From Mycteria americana (lineage: Eukaryota > Chordata > Aves > Ciconiiformes > Ciconiidae), in contig NC_134373.1 in NCBI RefSeq assembly GCF_035582795.1, forward strand, positions 41,833,173-41,897,172: DNA of 64,000 bases, in the 5' to 3' direction. The notes below the pieces were generated by a model. The model was given only the letters and a program-made list of their open reading frames with translations, searched no databases and had not been told where the DNA came from. Position 1 is the stretch's first letter; each line of letters begins with the position of its first letter. Made by a program: the position numbers and the translations under genes. Positions 31,259-42,752 of this stretch are shown here, piece by piece.

Positions 31259-34200
31259 CTACTTCAGAGAACCATATTTTAGGCTTTATAATTGGTTTTT
31301 AAACTCAGTCAAGTTCAAGATTTTTTTGCACACATCTAGAAAGATGTCTTGAAGATGTAGTAAACTAAGGCCGGGCAGTGATTAAAGAAGGTCAGTTCTC
31401 ATCATTTTTGGTCCTTTAGTTAAGAAGATCATTGGCAAATTGCAACTACTTGGCTGCCAAAGGATTTTGGGAGTATCAGAGTAATCTGAATTCTGAGCTT
31501 GTTGGATGAAAGCCCAGGGGCCTGAGTAAGTGTGTTAGTAAAGGTACTACTTGTGCAGGGAAAATTTTATACGGATTATATCCATAATATCATTGAGACA
31601 TTTCTATGCTCTGTAGAACTATACCATGCTTTTGAATGGTGCAGTCCTACACAGCTAGAATTAGAACAGAACTTTCTTTTATATCCATTTAACAGCAGTG
31701 AAATAAAGTTGGGGTTTCTATAGAAATATTTGCTGTCAAGTAACATGCACTGTCTCTGGAATGAAAATTTTATACCAGGATGAGGGGCAATTTATCTTCT
31801 GTTCATTCATCATTCACAGTAAAGATAATAGACACTTACTGCTGTTAGACTGGTCAGTGATTATGATTTATTAACCTGGCAGCCTACCCCTCAGTAACAG
31901 CCAGTATTGCTTTTGCTGGTTTTTTGAAGTTCATTTGTAAAATTTCTTCTGCAGAGCTGGGCAAGCCCGTGAGGCTAATCAGGACAGAGTCCAGACTTCG
32001 CCCAGTTTGGGCCACGTTGCCTAGGTGCAACGTGCATGATGTAAGGAGATGATTTCTACCCCAGAAAGCATAGCATGTGATGAATAACAGTAGCAGATGG
32101 GAGAGAAGGAAATGTGGACGTTAATAAAATGTGGTCCTGAAATTGCAAATTGCCGGTAGCTGGCTTAAAGAGGAGACTCAGGAGGCCAAGGAGCGTCTGC
32201 AAATCTCCATGAGACGTCTGCAGACGTCTTTGAAAATACAAGTGCCGTGAATTTGTTACCTGGGGCATACCTCAAACCTAGATTTCGGAAATGATCAGAA
32301 AGGGAATTCACAGTGGTGCAGCTAACAGGATAATTGCTGCGGTAGAAGTCCTGCTTGGGTTGCAGGGTATTTCTATGAGAAGGTGGCACTGGAATTGCTA
32401 CAACCGTGTAGCTAAATTTATGCCAGGGTTTCATGGAGATGGCCTTGGGGATTTCTAAATGTTTATTTCTGTAGCACAGTTTTGAGTCCGTTGTTACAGT
32501 TTAATCTTCCCTGTTTTAATGAAAATGGTTGAAATGTGTTCTTCAATGTAATTCGTACAAAGTTTTTTAATTTTGTGGAGAGAAGTGTTTTGACAAAACC
32601 TTAAAGAACAATACTCCCCATGTGTGAATAGCTGCGAATCATGTCGTGGATGGTTGCATATTAGTTTCTCTGCTGGTCAACTGCAGAGCTTAGTTGTACA
32701 TTGTCATATTTAAAGCTCTCTATGGGAATACTTTCTACATATAACTAAACACAGTGCAGGTTTCAAAAAAAGTTAATATTAAAGTTTTTCAAATAATAAC
32801 CAGGAATTAAAAAGGCAAAAACTACAGTCTGTATTTTGCTTTAGATAGGAACAAAAAAACCAAACCAAAACCCAAATTGTTTTGACTCTTTCTCATGCTG
32901 CCCCACAAAGTTTAGGCCAAAAACTGCACAAAATTATCAAAGTCACTATGCAATCTGGTTTCATATGTTTTTTCCAAATCATTAAAGAAAACCTATAATC
33001 ATAAGTTTTAGAAATGGAAGTAAGCATAAAGGCAGTGTCTGAGCAAACTCGAATGTCCCTTGCAGCATGCTGGTTAGTAACTGCCAGACTGAAGTGAAAA
33101 ATGGGAAAAATGCGTGAAGTGGTAGAAACCTATGTTGAATTGTTTTTCATGCTTAAAATATGTGGCCAGATCAATGTTAGTACAAATCAGCTCATTTGGA
33201 AGTTCTGTCTTTAAATTCATGAAATGGACCTGCTGAGAACCGCCCTCCGCCCCATCTGGAGGAGACGGGTCCTGTTACTCCGGTTGCTCATGGGGAGGTG
33301 AGCCACAGTGATGCTGCACTTCTGCAGCTCATCCTTTAATAAGGACTTTCTCCAGGTGGAGCAGAGATCATCTTTGAGTCTGCTTTAATTACACCTTGGA
33401 CCTAACCTGGCCCCGCACACGGAACAGAGGGTCGCTAGCAGAGCTCGAGGGCAGCTAAGGTTGGGGCTCAGGGAAGGCACGGATGATAATATTCAACATT
33501 TGCGAGGCTTTGTTGGAGAACGCTTCAGGTGCTGTATGCAAACTCCTAGGTTTGGTGTCACCGTTTTTGCAACAGCTTTCTCAGTGACGGAGCTGCAGGA
33601 TGCTCTCCTGGTATCGATAGACCTGTGAGCAAGCTGGCACTGCCTGGAAACCTGGGACAGACAGACCCGTAGCAGATGTGTTGATGATCTGTGTGCTTTC
33701 GTATTTCGAATCTGAAGGAAGCTGGTTATCTGCCTGTCCTGCCCTTCTGGTATTTGCTCAAACTTGTCTGATACCTCATTTCGAAAGAGAAGGAAGGGAC
33801 TGACATGAAGATATGCTAACGGTTGCACTAATGCTCCGTCATGGCCTCCTGAAATTATTAACGCAACTTGTACTGGGATCTGTATTTGTGAAATACGCTG
33901 TGCAAATAGGCTCTTGTCTGTATGTCCCTTATCCTAAAGTCTGTGGTATGTTCCCAGCACCTCCCCGTCCTTGAGCAAGATGAATAACTATATTTAATCT
34001 AGTCAATAAGGTGCATAAATTAATAACCATCCTGCTTTCCTTTAAGCTGTTAATAAGGATGACAATTAGGAGCTAACTACAATTCCCACCGTTAATTTAG
34101 GGTAAATTTTAAAACACTGATGCATCAATATTTATGTATTTATTAATTTTTATAACTTGATCTTGAATATGGACAAGGGTTTTTTTAAAAACTATACAAG

Positions 34201-34474
34201 AAAATGCTTAATTGAGGAAAACACGTCTCTCTTTGTAAGGCTGAGTTTGTATTAGCTAATTTAAAAATGTGCTAGGCGTATTCAGTTACTTATGTGGTGC
34301 CTTCCATATGGCTAATGAGAAATGCAGGGGGTGAAAAATTCAAACCCAGGAGTTTTTAAAAGTCTGTATTTCAAATGTTTTATAATCAACTTTAAATCAC
34401 CTTTGTACTTGGTAACATGCCTTGAACTTTGCTTCTGGGTGGAATTACTATTCAATCAGTGAGAAAGATGCCTG

Positions 34475-34610
34475 TATAATATGCATAATGTTATATAAAA
34501 TTATATAGTATATTTTTATAATATATTACCAGGATATTATATAAAATATTTTTCTATATTTCTGTAAACACATTTTTTTTTAATATATATGTGTGTGTGT
34601 ATATATATAT
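34475..34610. repeat. AT-rich tract with (TA)n and (TG)n
   Basis: About 135 bp of nearly pure A/T with multiple TATAT blocks, ending in ATATATATGTGTGTGTGTATATATATAT. It is a dinucleotide microsatellite, probably length-polymorphic. Confidence 0.85.
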
Positions 34611-36618
34611 TGGGAAAGCACCTCTCTGTCAGGAGACATACAGAAGGATTGTTTGGGATTTGTATTTTTTCAGCCTTTCATTTTATAATAAGTTTTCAAA
34701 CTCTACTGCAATTACTTTCCTTACTTGTTGTATAAGATATGCACGCGTCTGCTCTTCAGCATATCCAAGTGCCAACCAGCAGAGAGAAAAATCCTGTTAA
34801 CAGAACAGAGAGATAAAAGGGAAAAAGAAGTTAGACCTTTGGATAGGGTTTAGGGATGTATTTAGGTAAGACATAATGCTATGCTACAGGTGGCAAAGAA
34901 TGAATTTCATCAAGAGAATTGTTTCATTATGACTGTGCCAGTTTGTGGCCTGGAAAGACAGATCTGAAAAAATTCCTCTCCAAAACGTAGTAACTGAAAC
35001 CGTGATTTCATGAGTAGTCAAAATTGTGCTTTACGTGACTCTCATTTCATCGCTGTTACGTGGCTCTTTGGTTGCTGTGCATGACGTTTCCGGGAAGTGT
35101 AGGTATCGGTTGATTTGCCACGTTGCATATCTGCTTTCTAATCTCAAACATCCACTAATAACCATTACCTTTCTTGCTCTCTTTTGACAGGTCAATTCCA
35201 CTTAGCATGTTAAGGACTGTCATTAAGTCACTAGTTTCTTTTTTTCCCCCTCTTCAACCTGATCCACCTCCCGTTCATCCTGCGCTTCCTACAGCCATCT
35301 GCAATGCACTGGTCCCAGGTATTTTGAGCTTCGTAGGATCTCCACATGTACAGAAGTGTTCAGCTCAACTCTTCTACAGATACTTGTACAATGTATTTAA
35401 CATAACCATCTAAGTAATGATAGGAAGTCTGCCACTCAGAATCTCTCACTGACTGCGTTTGACCCCTTGGCGCTGGTTAGGTTGGGGCTTCTACACTCAG
35501 ATTGATGCTTTTTCGAAGTCCTCTGTTGCATCAGTAAATCCCGACTTCTGGCATCAAAGAATTAATTATTCAATGACCAAGTGCCATCAAAGGCAGGTGA
35601 TTGTGCTCTGTCATGACTGATTTACTGTATAATATACATATTATTTTATATTTTTAGGGGATGAAAATGTGCTGCTATATGGTTTAATTTTACTGCTTAC
35701 ATTTTCAGAAGTAAATTTCCCCGAAGAACCATTTGTAATATCCTGATAAAATCTTTGGACTGTATAAAATAACCTTTATTGCAGTACCTGGTAAAGATCA
35801 AACGGGATGCAGAGAAATCTGTTAGTATAGATCTAGGTTTTGAAGTTTGGTAGTTACATGAATATATCTGTGTGACCTATCTTAAAATTAAGATCTGATC
35901 TGCTTGTAGTTCTCCCTACAGTGGTGGGTTTTCCTGGAGTGTGATGGCTAGCCATGTGTTTGTAAGCATTGTTCTCTATGAAATTTTGAAGACTTTCAGA
36001 ATGCTGTGGAAATCTTGTCTTGGAAAAGCCGACAAGCATCCCCCCTTTCCCCTTCCCGCATGCCTGCGGCAAGCCCCAATCTGCGCACACCGGAATTCAG
36101 ATACCGGAGTGAACAGTCCCCTGCCAGAACAGACGCTACCTTAAAGAAACAAAAAAAGTAATTCCCCCAAAACCCCGGCCCCTACCTTAAAAAAGTGATA
36201 CAGAGAGAGACCAAAAGGAGGTGAGAGTTACATACTCGAGCTGTCCTTTGCAGACCAGATTTGGGAATACGTTTGTTAGGAGGGGAAGAGCATATTGCAA
36301 GGGGAAAAGAATGTCTTTATAAGTTACAATACGCAAGTCGTCCTACGGATGGTACGCTTGTGCGCACGGAGCCAAGGATGAGACCGCTTGCCTTTCTTGG
36401 ATCTCTCTTTCGTGCCAGACAGAAAGTTTCCATCTTCTCAGCAAGGGGGCACTGGAAGCGTTCTGGGAAGGTTCCGCTGGCAGGCAGAAGCTACTGCTCC
36501 TCCTCGCTGCCTCCCGCTTCTGTGCCACACACACATATCCTCCTCGTTCAGATGGGCGTAGTACGCAACGCTACGGCTTCACGAAGCGCGGATTCTAGGA
36601 AGGTTATGGCCGAGCCCT

Positions 36619-36657
36619 CTAGTCTTGTTTTGCAGCCCGCTAGTCTTGTTTTGCAGC
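36619..36657 (+). repeat. 21-bp period tandem duplication in the 3' UTR
   Basis: CTAGTCTTGTTTTGCAGC occurs at 36619-36636 and again at 36640-36657, separated by CCG. It is a perfect two-copy repeat. Confidence 0.9.
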
Positions 36658-37017
36658 TGTTTGCTCTTATTAATTTGAAATTGATTTTTTTTTTTAATTT
36701 CTGAACGTGTTTGTTAGTAGACGTAGAACTATTTAGTTAATGTAGAGCGTTTTGAAAGATTGTGAATTGACTTTAGATTTTTTTTTTTCCTACTGAAATT
36801 ACTTAGGTTGTTGCAAAGTAAGTTGGACTTAATTTAACTGTTTTTTTAAATGTTGCACTATTTTGGGGAGCATTTTGCTAAAAATATTTAATGAAGTTGA
36901 AAATTTGCATGTATTTAATTTATTTTGTATTTTCCAAAGTTTTATATTTTTTTTCCTTCTCTATGTGCATGTGCACTGCCAGAAAAATGAACTGTGAACT
37001 TGCCATATGCAATCTTT

Positions 37018-37023
37018 AATAAA
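37018..37023 (+). terminator. KIF5C: Candidate proximal poly(A) signal
   Basis: AATAAA in the context CTTTAATAAAATTAC, about 1.8 kb into the proposed terminal exon. The downstream region is only moderately T-rich, so its use is uncertain. Confidence 0.4.
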
Positions 37024-38272
37024 ATTACTAATTCAGAACTATTCTCTGCTATCTTATCAGCTGTTCAGAGCTGAAATTTCTACTATGAACTAATGATCCT
37101 CTTGTTTTGGTTCTAAAACAGTTGTCTTGGAAAAGATACCAAACTTAATTGCTGTCAAAGATTTTGTATTGTAGTAACACTTTCGTTCTGTCTCTCAGAT
37201 TCAAAGTTCGGTATGGAAGTATATTGCAGATGCAGCATTAGCTTAAACAACTGTATTAAGTTCCTCGCACCATCACCATTAGTTACGTATGGCAGTCGAG
37301 ACGGCTTTCTTCAGCTTGAGTAATAAGTTAGCTTTGACATCTCTTGATTGTGCTAGTGCTGATCAGCCAGTCAGTTCACCTAGCTAAAATAATCTAAGTT
37401 TCTCCAAGTTAACTTTTACATCAAGGCTTTCTAGAACTGAAATGCTGAGAAGATGCCTTAGGCTAAAATCCTCCAAAAGAAGTACAGAAGATATTGGCTC
37501 GATTGGAAATTATTAATTCTGTCAATTGAACTTGCTCTGCTTATGTATAGATTCTTGTTTTGTAAGCCTATTTTAATTAGGCAACTTAAGTTTGTATTGC
37601 GTGTTGTATATTCAACTTTTGTACCATTTTTAAGTCTTACACATTTTATACATAGAAATGAAAACCACACATCTGCTCTGCAGAGATCAAAACCTGTCTC
37701 CTGCTATTTCCACTACTTGATGCTATCTTACTTTCTTTGCTCTTTGAATGTTGTGTTATATTTATTCTAGGCTAATTTTAGAGTTGTGATTTGTATAGCG
37801 CAAATTAAATTTCACATCTAAATGTCATGCATGGGACAACTTCTGGTGGAAATACTGTTCACAAATGGAGAACGTACTTCAGATGAAACTAAGGTGGATA
37901 TTGTTCTTTTTTCTAGTAATTAAAAAGTATTCCCTGCTCACTTGAGCTTCTCTTAATGATATGTTCAAATATCTTGTGTTTGTCCTTGAGTTCATGTTTC
38001 ATCAACTTGTTTTCTCGAAAGCAAGGAAAGTTTTAAACCTGGAAAGATCTGGGCTGATGCATTTTTAAGTTTGTATTTAACTCAACAAGGGTGAGAGTGG
38101 ATTATCCTGAATATATTGAAAACTAAAAAATAAGTCACAAAAAAACCTTTGCTATAATAATTTCTGCCTACAGAACCTTACGAGTAACTTTAAAATTTCA
38201 TATTATGAAGCCTAATGGACTAAGATGCACATTTGCCTGAAATTTTGATAAATAAGGCTTGGAAGTAAACAA

Positions 38273-38278
38273 AATAAA
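38273..38278 (+). terminator. KIF5C: Candidate intermediate poly(A) signal
   Basis: AATAAA in AAACAAAATAAAGAATTTT, with a T- and G-containing stretch (CGTTGTTTCATTTG) about 15 nt later. A second AATAAA-like hexamer follows near 38309. Confidence 0.4.
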
Positions 38279-38967
38279 GAATTTTAAGCTGAACGTTGTT
38301 TCATTTGAATAAATGGGTATTTAAAACAAATAGTCATGCAGGTCCAAAAGGAAAAGGAGGCCTAATCAAATTTCTGTATTGGAAAAGAAAGGCTTTCTGT
38401 GTAAATATGAATGAAGTACATCTCAATTGGAAATGGAAGGAATCCAAAAATAAATTGGCAGGATAATCTTAATCTGCCCTTGCTTTGATTTTTCGTCTTC
38501 ACTGTGCCTGTACGAACTGCGAAGTGCACTGGAGAACATCCGCTGTGCAGGATGGAACACCGCTCCACCAGTTCCTCTCTCGCTCTCACTATCTTGTCCA
38601 CCGAAACACTTTTCGTTGTGGGAGAACCACAGGGGTTGAGGCATTCTGTAGAATTATACATGTCTAGTTTGTAAAGTGTGTAACGTGTACTGCAGATGTG
38701 TATTCTCTGGGCTCTATGTATCTTTACAGTAGTGTTCAATTTAGGAAAAAATAAATTGTGGACACGTTTTGCTGGTAACAAGGGGAAATTTTTTGCCATT
38801 GCATCAAACGATGCTGAAATGTATTAAACTCTTGATAGCAGACCTGAACCCTCCTTCCCCCATCCCATGGAGATAAGTCTTTTATCTTCGTTCTAAAATT
38901 CTATCAGAGATGGATGGATACACTGGCAGACTGCATGATGTATCATTCGAAAACTGTTACAGTGGAA

Positions 38968-38973
38968 AATAAA
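38968..38973 (+). terminator. KIF5C: Probable distal poly(A) signal of KIF5C
   Basis: AATAAA followed 17-30 nt later by GGTGTGCGTGTTGTGTG, a textbook GU-rich downstream element, placing cleavage near 38985-38990. After this point the sequence changes to lower-A/T intergenic character. Confidence 0.65.
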
Positions 38974-38990
38974 ATTGAACTAAACTTTGC

Positions 38991-40859
38991 GGTGTGCGTG
39001 TTGTGTGACACGTTCTGTACAGCATCTCTGTTCCAGGGGCACTCTGCCCCTGCCCGTGGCGCGTAGGAGTGACCCGTTCAATGGAACCACGCTTGAGAGT
39101 GTGCTGGAGTCCACATCTGAGGATGCTGGATTTTAGCTCTTCCTCTAAATGTGTAGAAAGTAATTAGAAGGCTTGGATAACCCCCTGGGAAACGAACACA
39201 GGTTTGGGGGAGGGGGGGGAGGATAAATAATTGCATCTTCTCTACTACCTCTCCATGGACGTCTTCCTTCTTCCTATTCTTTTTCAGTAGCCTGGAGGAT
39301 GACGGGGAGACTCTTACCCTCTGCATGCACCTCCATTTTTATAGGAATGTTACACTCACTTTTTATATAGTGTAACAGAGTAAAAGTTCCTGCGTCCTTG
39401 CCACCTCCCTTAAGTCATATTCGGGAGCTTTATAAACAGCTTATTTTCAGTAATTATTACTCTGAGCATTTCTCAATTATATCGTTACTTTTATACTCAG
39501 CAATGCAAATTGATGGCGCTCCAGAATTTCTGTAGAAATGGATTGCTCTATTTTTGCTGCTGAGTAGATTTCTAATGAGGATTATGTGGTTTTGCATCAT
39601 TACTTACGTACGCTCACGCTGCTTTCACTTGGGGCCTGCGAGGAACCCAGAAGCGTTGGAAGCCACTTACAGCCAGGCTCTGTCAGTGTTCTTGCTGGTG
39701 ACGGGTGGCTGATGGTGACCGATGGCCAGCGTGGCAAGCACAGGCCTCTGAGAGCTGGGTAAATGCCACCGAGCAACTCAGCGTTTAGATGCACTGACTA
39801 CATAGATGTACTAATATAAGCATGATGATTAAGCCAGTATGTTTAGTAGGGCAGACCACTGTCCTAGCAGACTTAGAAATTAGTCTTTTAAAATTGGGAG
39901 TCAACGATTTCTAAATCAGAATGAACTTTTGATGATGATGCTGCATGTGGAATGACGAGCTTTGGCTCCATCGGGGATGACGAGGCTTTCCAGTGTAGAT
40001 GGTTTATACTGGGGAGAGCAGCCAGGGACTCCCAGGCGTTCCCCACTAGTCCTGCAGACAAAGGCAAACGCTGTACGGTGCCACGCCACAGAGCTTTTTC
40101 CATGAGTCAAAAAGATGCACCCTTTAAGATCTCTTAGATAGAGCTTGTGCCTGGAGGATGAACTCAATTATAGAGCAGACTGTTCGCGAGTGTATCCCTA
40201 CAATTTCATTTTCAGAATGTTGGATTGCATGAGTTAATTAACTCTATCAAAACAACACAAATTATCGTGTCCATTTCCAAGATTGAGCTTACACCGGAGT
40301 ACAGTGAAAAGCAAAGGATAGGGGTTTGCATCCCTGGAAGAATGCTCGCTGCGTATCTATCGCTAGCCATCAAAATACTTCTTAGCTAAAACTTACATGC
40401 TTTATCTTCCAGCAGAGCTGAACTCAGTGGAGGCTGCATTTATTCAATAGTTTTGGCTTAAGATACCCGATGGTCATACTTTATCAGCTCGTACTTCACG
40501 TGCTTCCGATACCTGGGGCGGGCTGGTGCCTCGGCCCATCAGCCGGCCCTGGGGCAGTGGCGTTCCAGTGGCCATCTCCATGCCAAGGAGGCAGCTGCCA
40601 AGTCCCAGCGGGTAAGGGTGCTTTGGGGAACTGCTGAGCGTCAAGTCTGTTCCTGGGGATAACGCTGGCAGCATGTCTTACTCCTGCCGGCTCCTGGATT
40701 GGCAGCCTTCCTTCCATTCGCTTGAAAAGGGTGCTTTGGAATTTACAGTCTCCTCAGAGCAGACGCCCAACATCTTGAGCGCTGTGAAGCCGATTCACAG
40801 CAAGGAGTGCAGAGACCGAGTCCCTCGGCTGACCGCACGCCTAGGCTGAAAACTCCCAC
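38991..40859. other. Intergenic spacer between KIF5C and the CpG island
   Basis: About 1.9 kb with no recognisable exon, RNA gene or mobile element. A G-run lies at 39206-39221. GC content rises gradually from about 40500. Open frames here (39078-39326, 40474-40717) are unsupported. Confidence 0.6.
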
Positions 40860-41640
40860 CCCACAGCCAAGCGCCCCGCAATGCACCGCTTCGCTACCTG
40901 CTCTACGACGTGGCTTCAGGGGCGAGCGCCCGCGTTTGCCCCGCAGCCGCCGGACCCTGCCGGGCGGGGGCCCCCGGTGCGCAGCGCGGCGGCCGGGCCC
41001 TCCCGCCGCCCGCCTCTCCCCGCAGCAGCTGCCAGGGCCGGGAGCCCCCTCCGCGACAGGCGGGGCCGCCGCCCTCCCCTCGGCTGTCGGGGCGGGCGCT
41101 GCTCCGGGAGGGGCCGCCTCGGCCCCCGCCACCGCGGGGGAAGCCCACCCGGCCCGGCGGGGCTCGGCGGCACCGCCCGGGGGGGCGGGCGCGGGGGTGT
41201 CCGAGCCGCTCGCTCCCCGCCCCGGCCCCACCTCCGCCGGGCAGGCAGCACCGCCCGCGGAGCCGGGGCGCCACTGCCGCCGGCCCGCACCGCCCGCCGC
41301 CTCACGCCAAGCCCGCGCCGCCCCCGGGACCGCCGGCACCGAGGGTGAGTGTCCCCGCCGGGCAGCGGGAGCCCCCGGGGGGCGAGGAGGGGAAGGGGCC
41401 GGCGGAGCGCGGTGCCGGGGCGCGGCGCCGCCTTCGCCTCCCCTCAGGGCGTCGTGCCCGCCGGGGGTGAGAGGCGGGAACGGCGGGTGGCGGGCGGGCG
41501 GCGGCCGTTGCCGGGCCGAGGCCCTTGCCGGGCCGGCTCCTTGCTGCCGGTCCCGCTCGGGCCGGCCCGCCTCGGCGGGGCCCTCCCAGGTGGGTGAAGA
41601 GCCCGGCGTCCCCGGGCCCCGCCGTTAGCTGGGAGCGGGA
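40860..41640 (+). promoter_or_regulatory. CpG island, probable promoter/first exon of the next gene
   Basis: About 780 bp of extremely GC-rich sequence dense in CG dinucleotides, sharply different from the AT-rich flanks. Such islands mark constitutive vertebrate promoters. Two consensus + strand donors lie in it (GAGG|GTGAGT at 41345 and CCCAG|GTGGGT at 41590), which suggests a + strand first exon ending at 41344 or 41589. Known vertebrate gene order places LYPD6B, encoding a LY6/uPAR-domain protein, just downstream of KIF5C in the same orientation, so this is the likely owner. Long open frames on both strands (up to 273 codons) arise from lack of stop codons in GC-rich DNA. Confidence 0.8.
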
Positions 41641-42632
41641 GATGAAACCTCAATCCCCTGGCTGGGGGAGAGCGAGCAGGGACACTTGCGGGAGGGAGCG
41701 AGACTGTGAGAAGCGCTGGGTGTTCGGCGTCAAGTGCTTCGGATCCAAAATATAAACCATGTTTTATAGGTGTGTTGTAAAATTGCAGTTATTACAACAT
41801 TGCTCTTGATGATTATACAGCTGTAAAAAAAAAAAAAAAAATTGCTCTTCATTTTTCACAGGTATGTCAGCAAAGTTTTCACTCTTTTTAAAAGTAAGTG
41901 CGTTAGGCTTCACCGTAAGAAATAACAAAACGTTAAAATACGTACGTAATGAAGCAAATACAAGTCAGTAACAGCCAACCACCGTGACAGCCGGTGCTGG
42001 GCTCACGCTGGCAGGTCGTGGAAGCGCTGCCCTTTGCATGGCGTTTCTCCCGAGAACCGACGCGGGCTTCTAGTACGTATTTCTTAGACACGAATGCATA
42101 TTCCTGTGTTGAATTAGGCCGTAAACCCCTTGGAACAACACCCAGCAGTGTTTGTGTGGCAGCGAGGGCGCCGAGGGCTTGGTTCTGTGCAAGGCCTATG
42201 GGTGCTCTGGTAATACGGTTAATAAAAACAGTCCCAGGGTTGAGGAGTGTACGCGGTTCACGCAGATAGAACTGGTTTGCAAGACTCAGCTGGTTGATTC
42301 CTAAGGGCAATCTCAGGAAAATAGGTTCATATGATTTCCCGTCTGTCAGAGGGTAATGCGGGTAGAGCCTGGAACCGCAGATGCAGAGATCAGAGCAATT
42401 GCAAAGAGCCATGTACTGCAACCTCTTTCATAAATACAGTACTGGTAATCCCAGATGCTCAGATAATGAGTCAAGTTTCCCTCCCTCAATAAACATGTTT
42501 TTGTTTAAAATAATAAAATATTAAATGCTGAGATCGCTGTTTCTCAGGTTGGTTTTGAACCTCTAAGGTTAAAGTTTTCAACTTGAAGCTATGAACCTCC
42601 TGATTGCGGCACCCCATTCTGCCTCTCCTCAG
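41641..42632. other. Probable first intron downstream of the CpG island
   Basis: Sequence returns to AT-rich composition, with a poly-A run at 41826-41841. No exon is supported. A pyrimidine tract and CAG at 41848-41861 could mimic an acceptor but is followed directly by GTATGT. Confidence 0.5.
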
Positions 42633-42752
42633 CTGAGTTTTTAAGAAAAGGACAAAAAATTAAAGGTTTACCATGACAAAGAATAAAAAGTCCTCCCTCA
42701 CGTTTGAGAACATGTACACCAAGCGGGAGAAAGAGAATTCCAAGCTGAAAGA
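42633..42752 (+). CDS. Candidate first coding exon of the CpG-island gene (hypothetical)
   Basis: A strong acceptor (CCCCATTCTGCCTCTCCTCAG) ends at 42632. After 40 nt an ATG at 42673 in the context TTTACCATGA opens 26 codons, MTKNKKSSLTFENMYTKREK and then ENSKLK, plus two bases of a 27th, before a donor GA|GTATGT at 42753. An in-frame stop lies at 42661-42663, so this would be a true N-terminus. Third codon positions are about 70% G/C although surrounding DNA is AT-rich, and the peptide is hydrophilic with no signal sequence. I do not recognise the protein. By position it would belong to the CpG-island gene, perhaps as an alternative N-terminus of LYPD6B; it could also be a chance or relic exon. 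Confidence 0.4.

Larger units (their letters stand above)
29283..35190 (+). other. KIF5C: Probable intron in the KIF5C 3' UTR (5.9 kb)
   Basis: Bounded by the donor GTAAGA at 29283 and the acceptor TTGCTCTCTTTTGACAG at 35190. It holds a short CR1 3' end (31184-31258), a small AT-rich tandem repeat (30908-30944) and a very AT-rich segment with (TA)n and (TG)n at 34475-34610. I see no coding exon. If the donor is not used, part of this stretch would instead be 3' UTR; AATAAA-like sequences occur, for example near 29514. Confidence 0.6.
35191..38990 (+). other. KIF5C: Probable KIF5C noncoding terminal exon (3' UTR)
   Basis: It begins after a strong polypyrimidine acceptor (TTTCTTGCTCTCTTTTGACAG). 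It has no consistent reading frame, is AU-rich, and ends near an AATAAA (38968-38973) followed at 38990-39005 by a GT-rich element, a good cleavage context. Earlier AATAAA signals at 37018-37023 and 38273-38278 could give shorter UTRs. Kinesin-1 mRNAs in neurons commonly have long 3' UTRs, which fits the 3.8 kb here. The 147-codon frame at 36261-36704 is inside it and is not considered a gene. The exon assignment is inference from splice and poly(A) signals. Confidence 0.62.

Noticed and set aside
36261..36704. 147-codon open frame on the + strand
   Set aside because: It lies in the proposed KIF5C 3' UTR, has no recognisable domain, and overlaps a minus-strand frame of similar quality.
40743..41628. 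Overlapping long open frames in the CpG island on both strands (up to 273 codons)
   Set aside because: Pro/Ala/Gly/Arg-rich translations in several frames are expected where stop codons are rare because of high GC; no domain is seen.
41848..41892. Mini-exon between TTTTTCACAG and a GTAAGT at 41892
   Set aside because: The putative acceptor is followed at once by GTATGT, the piece would be about 30 bp, and nothing supports its use.
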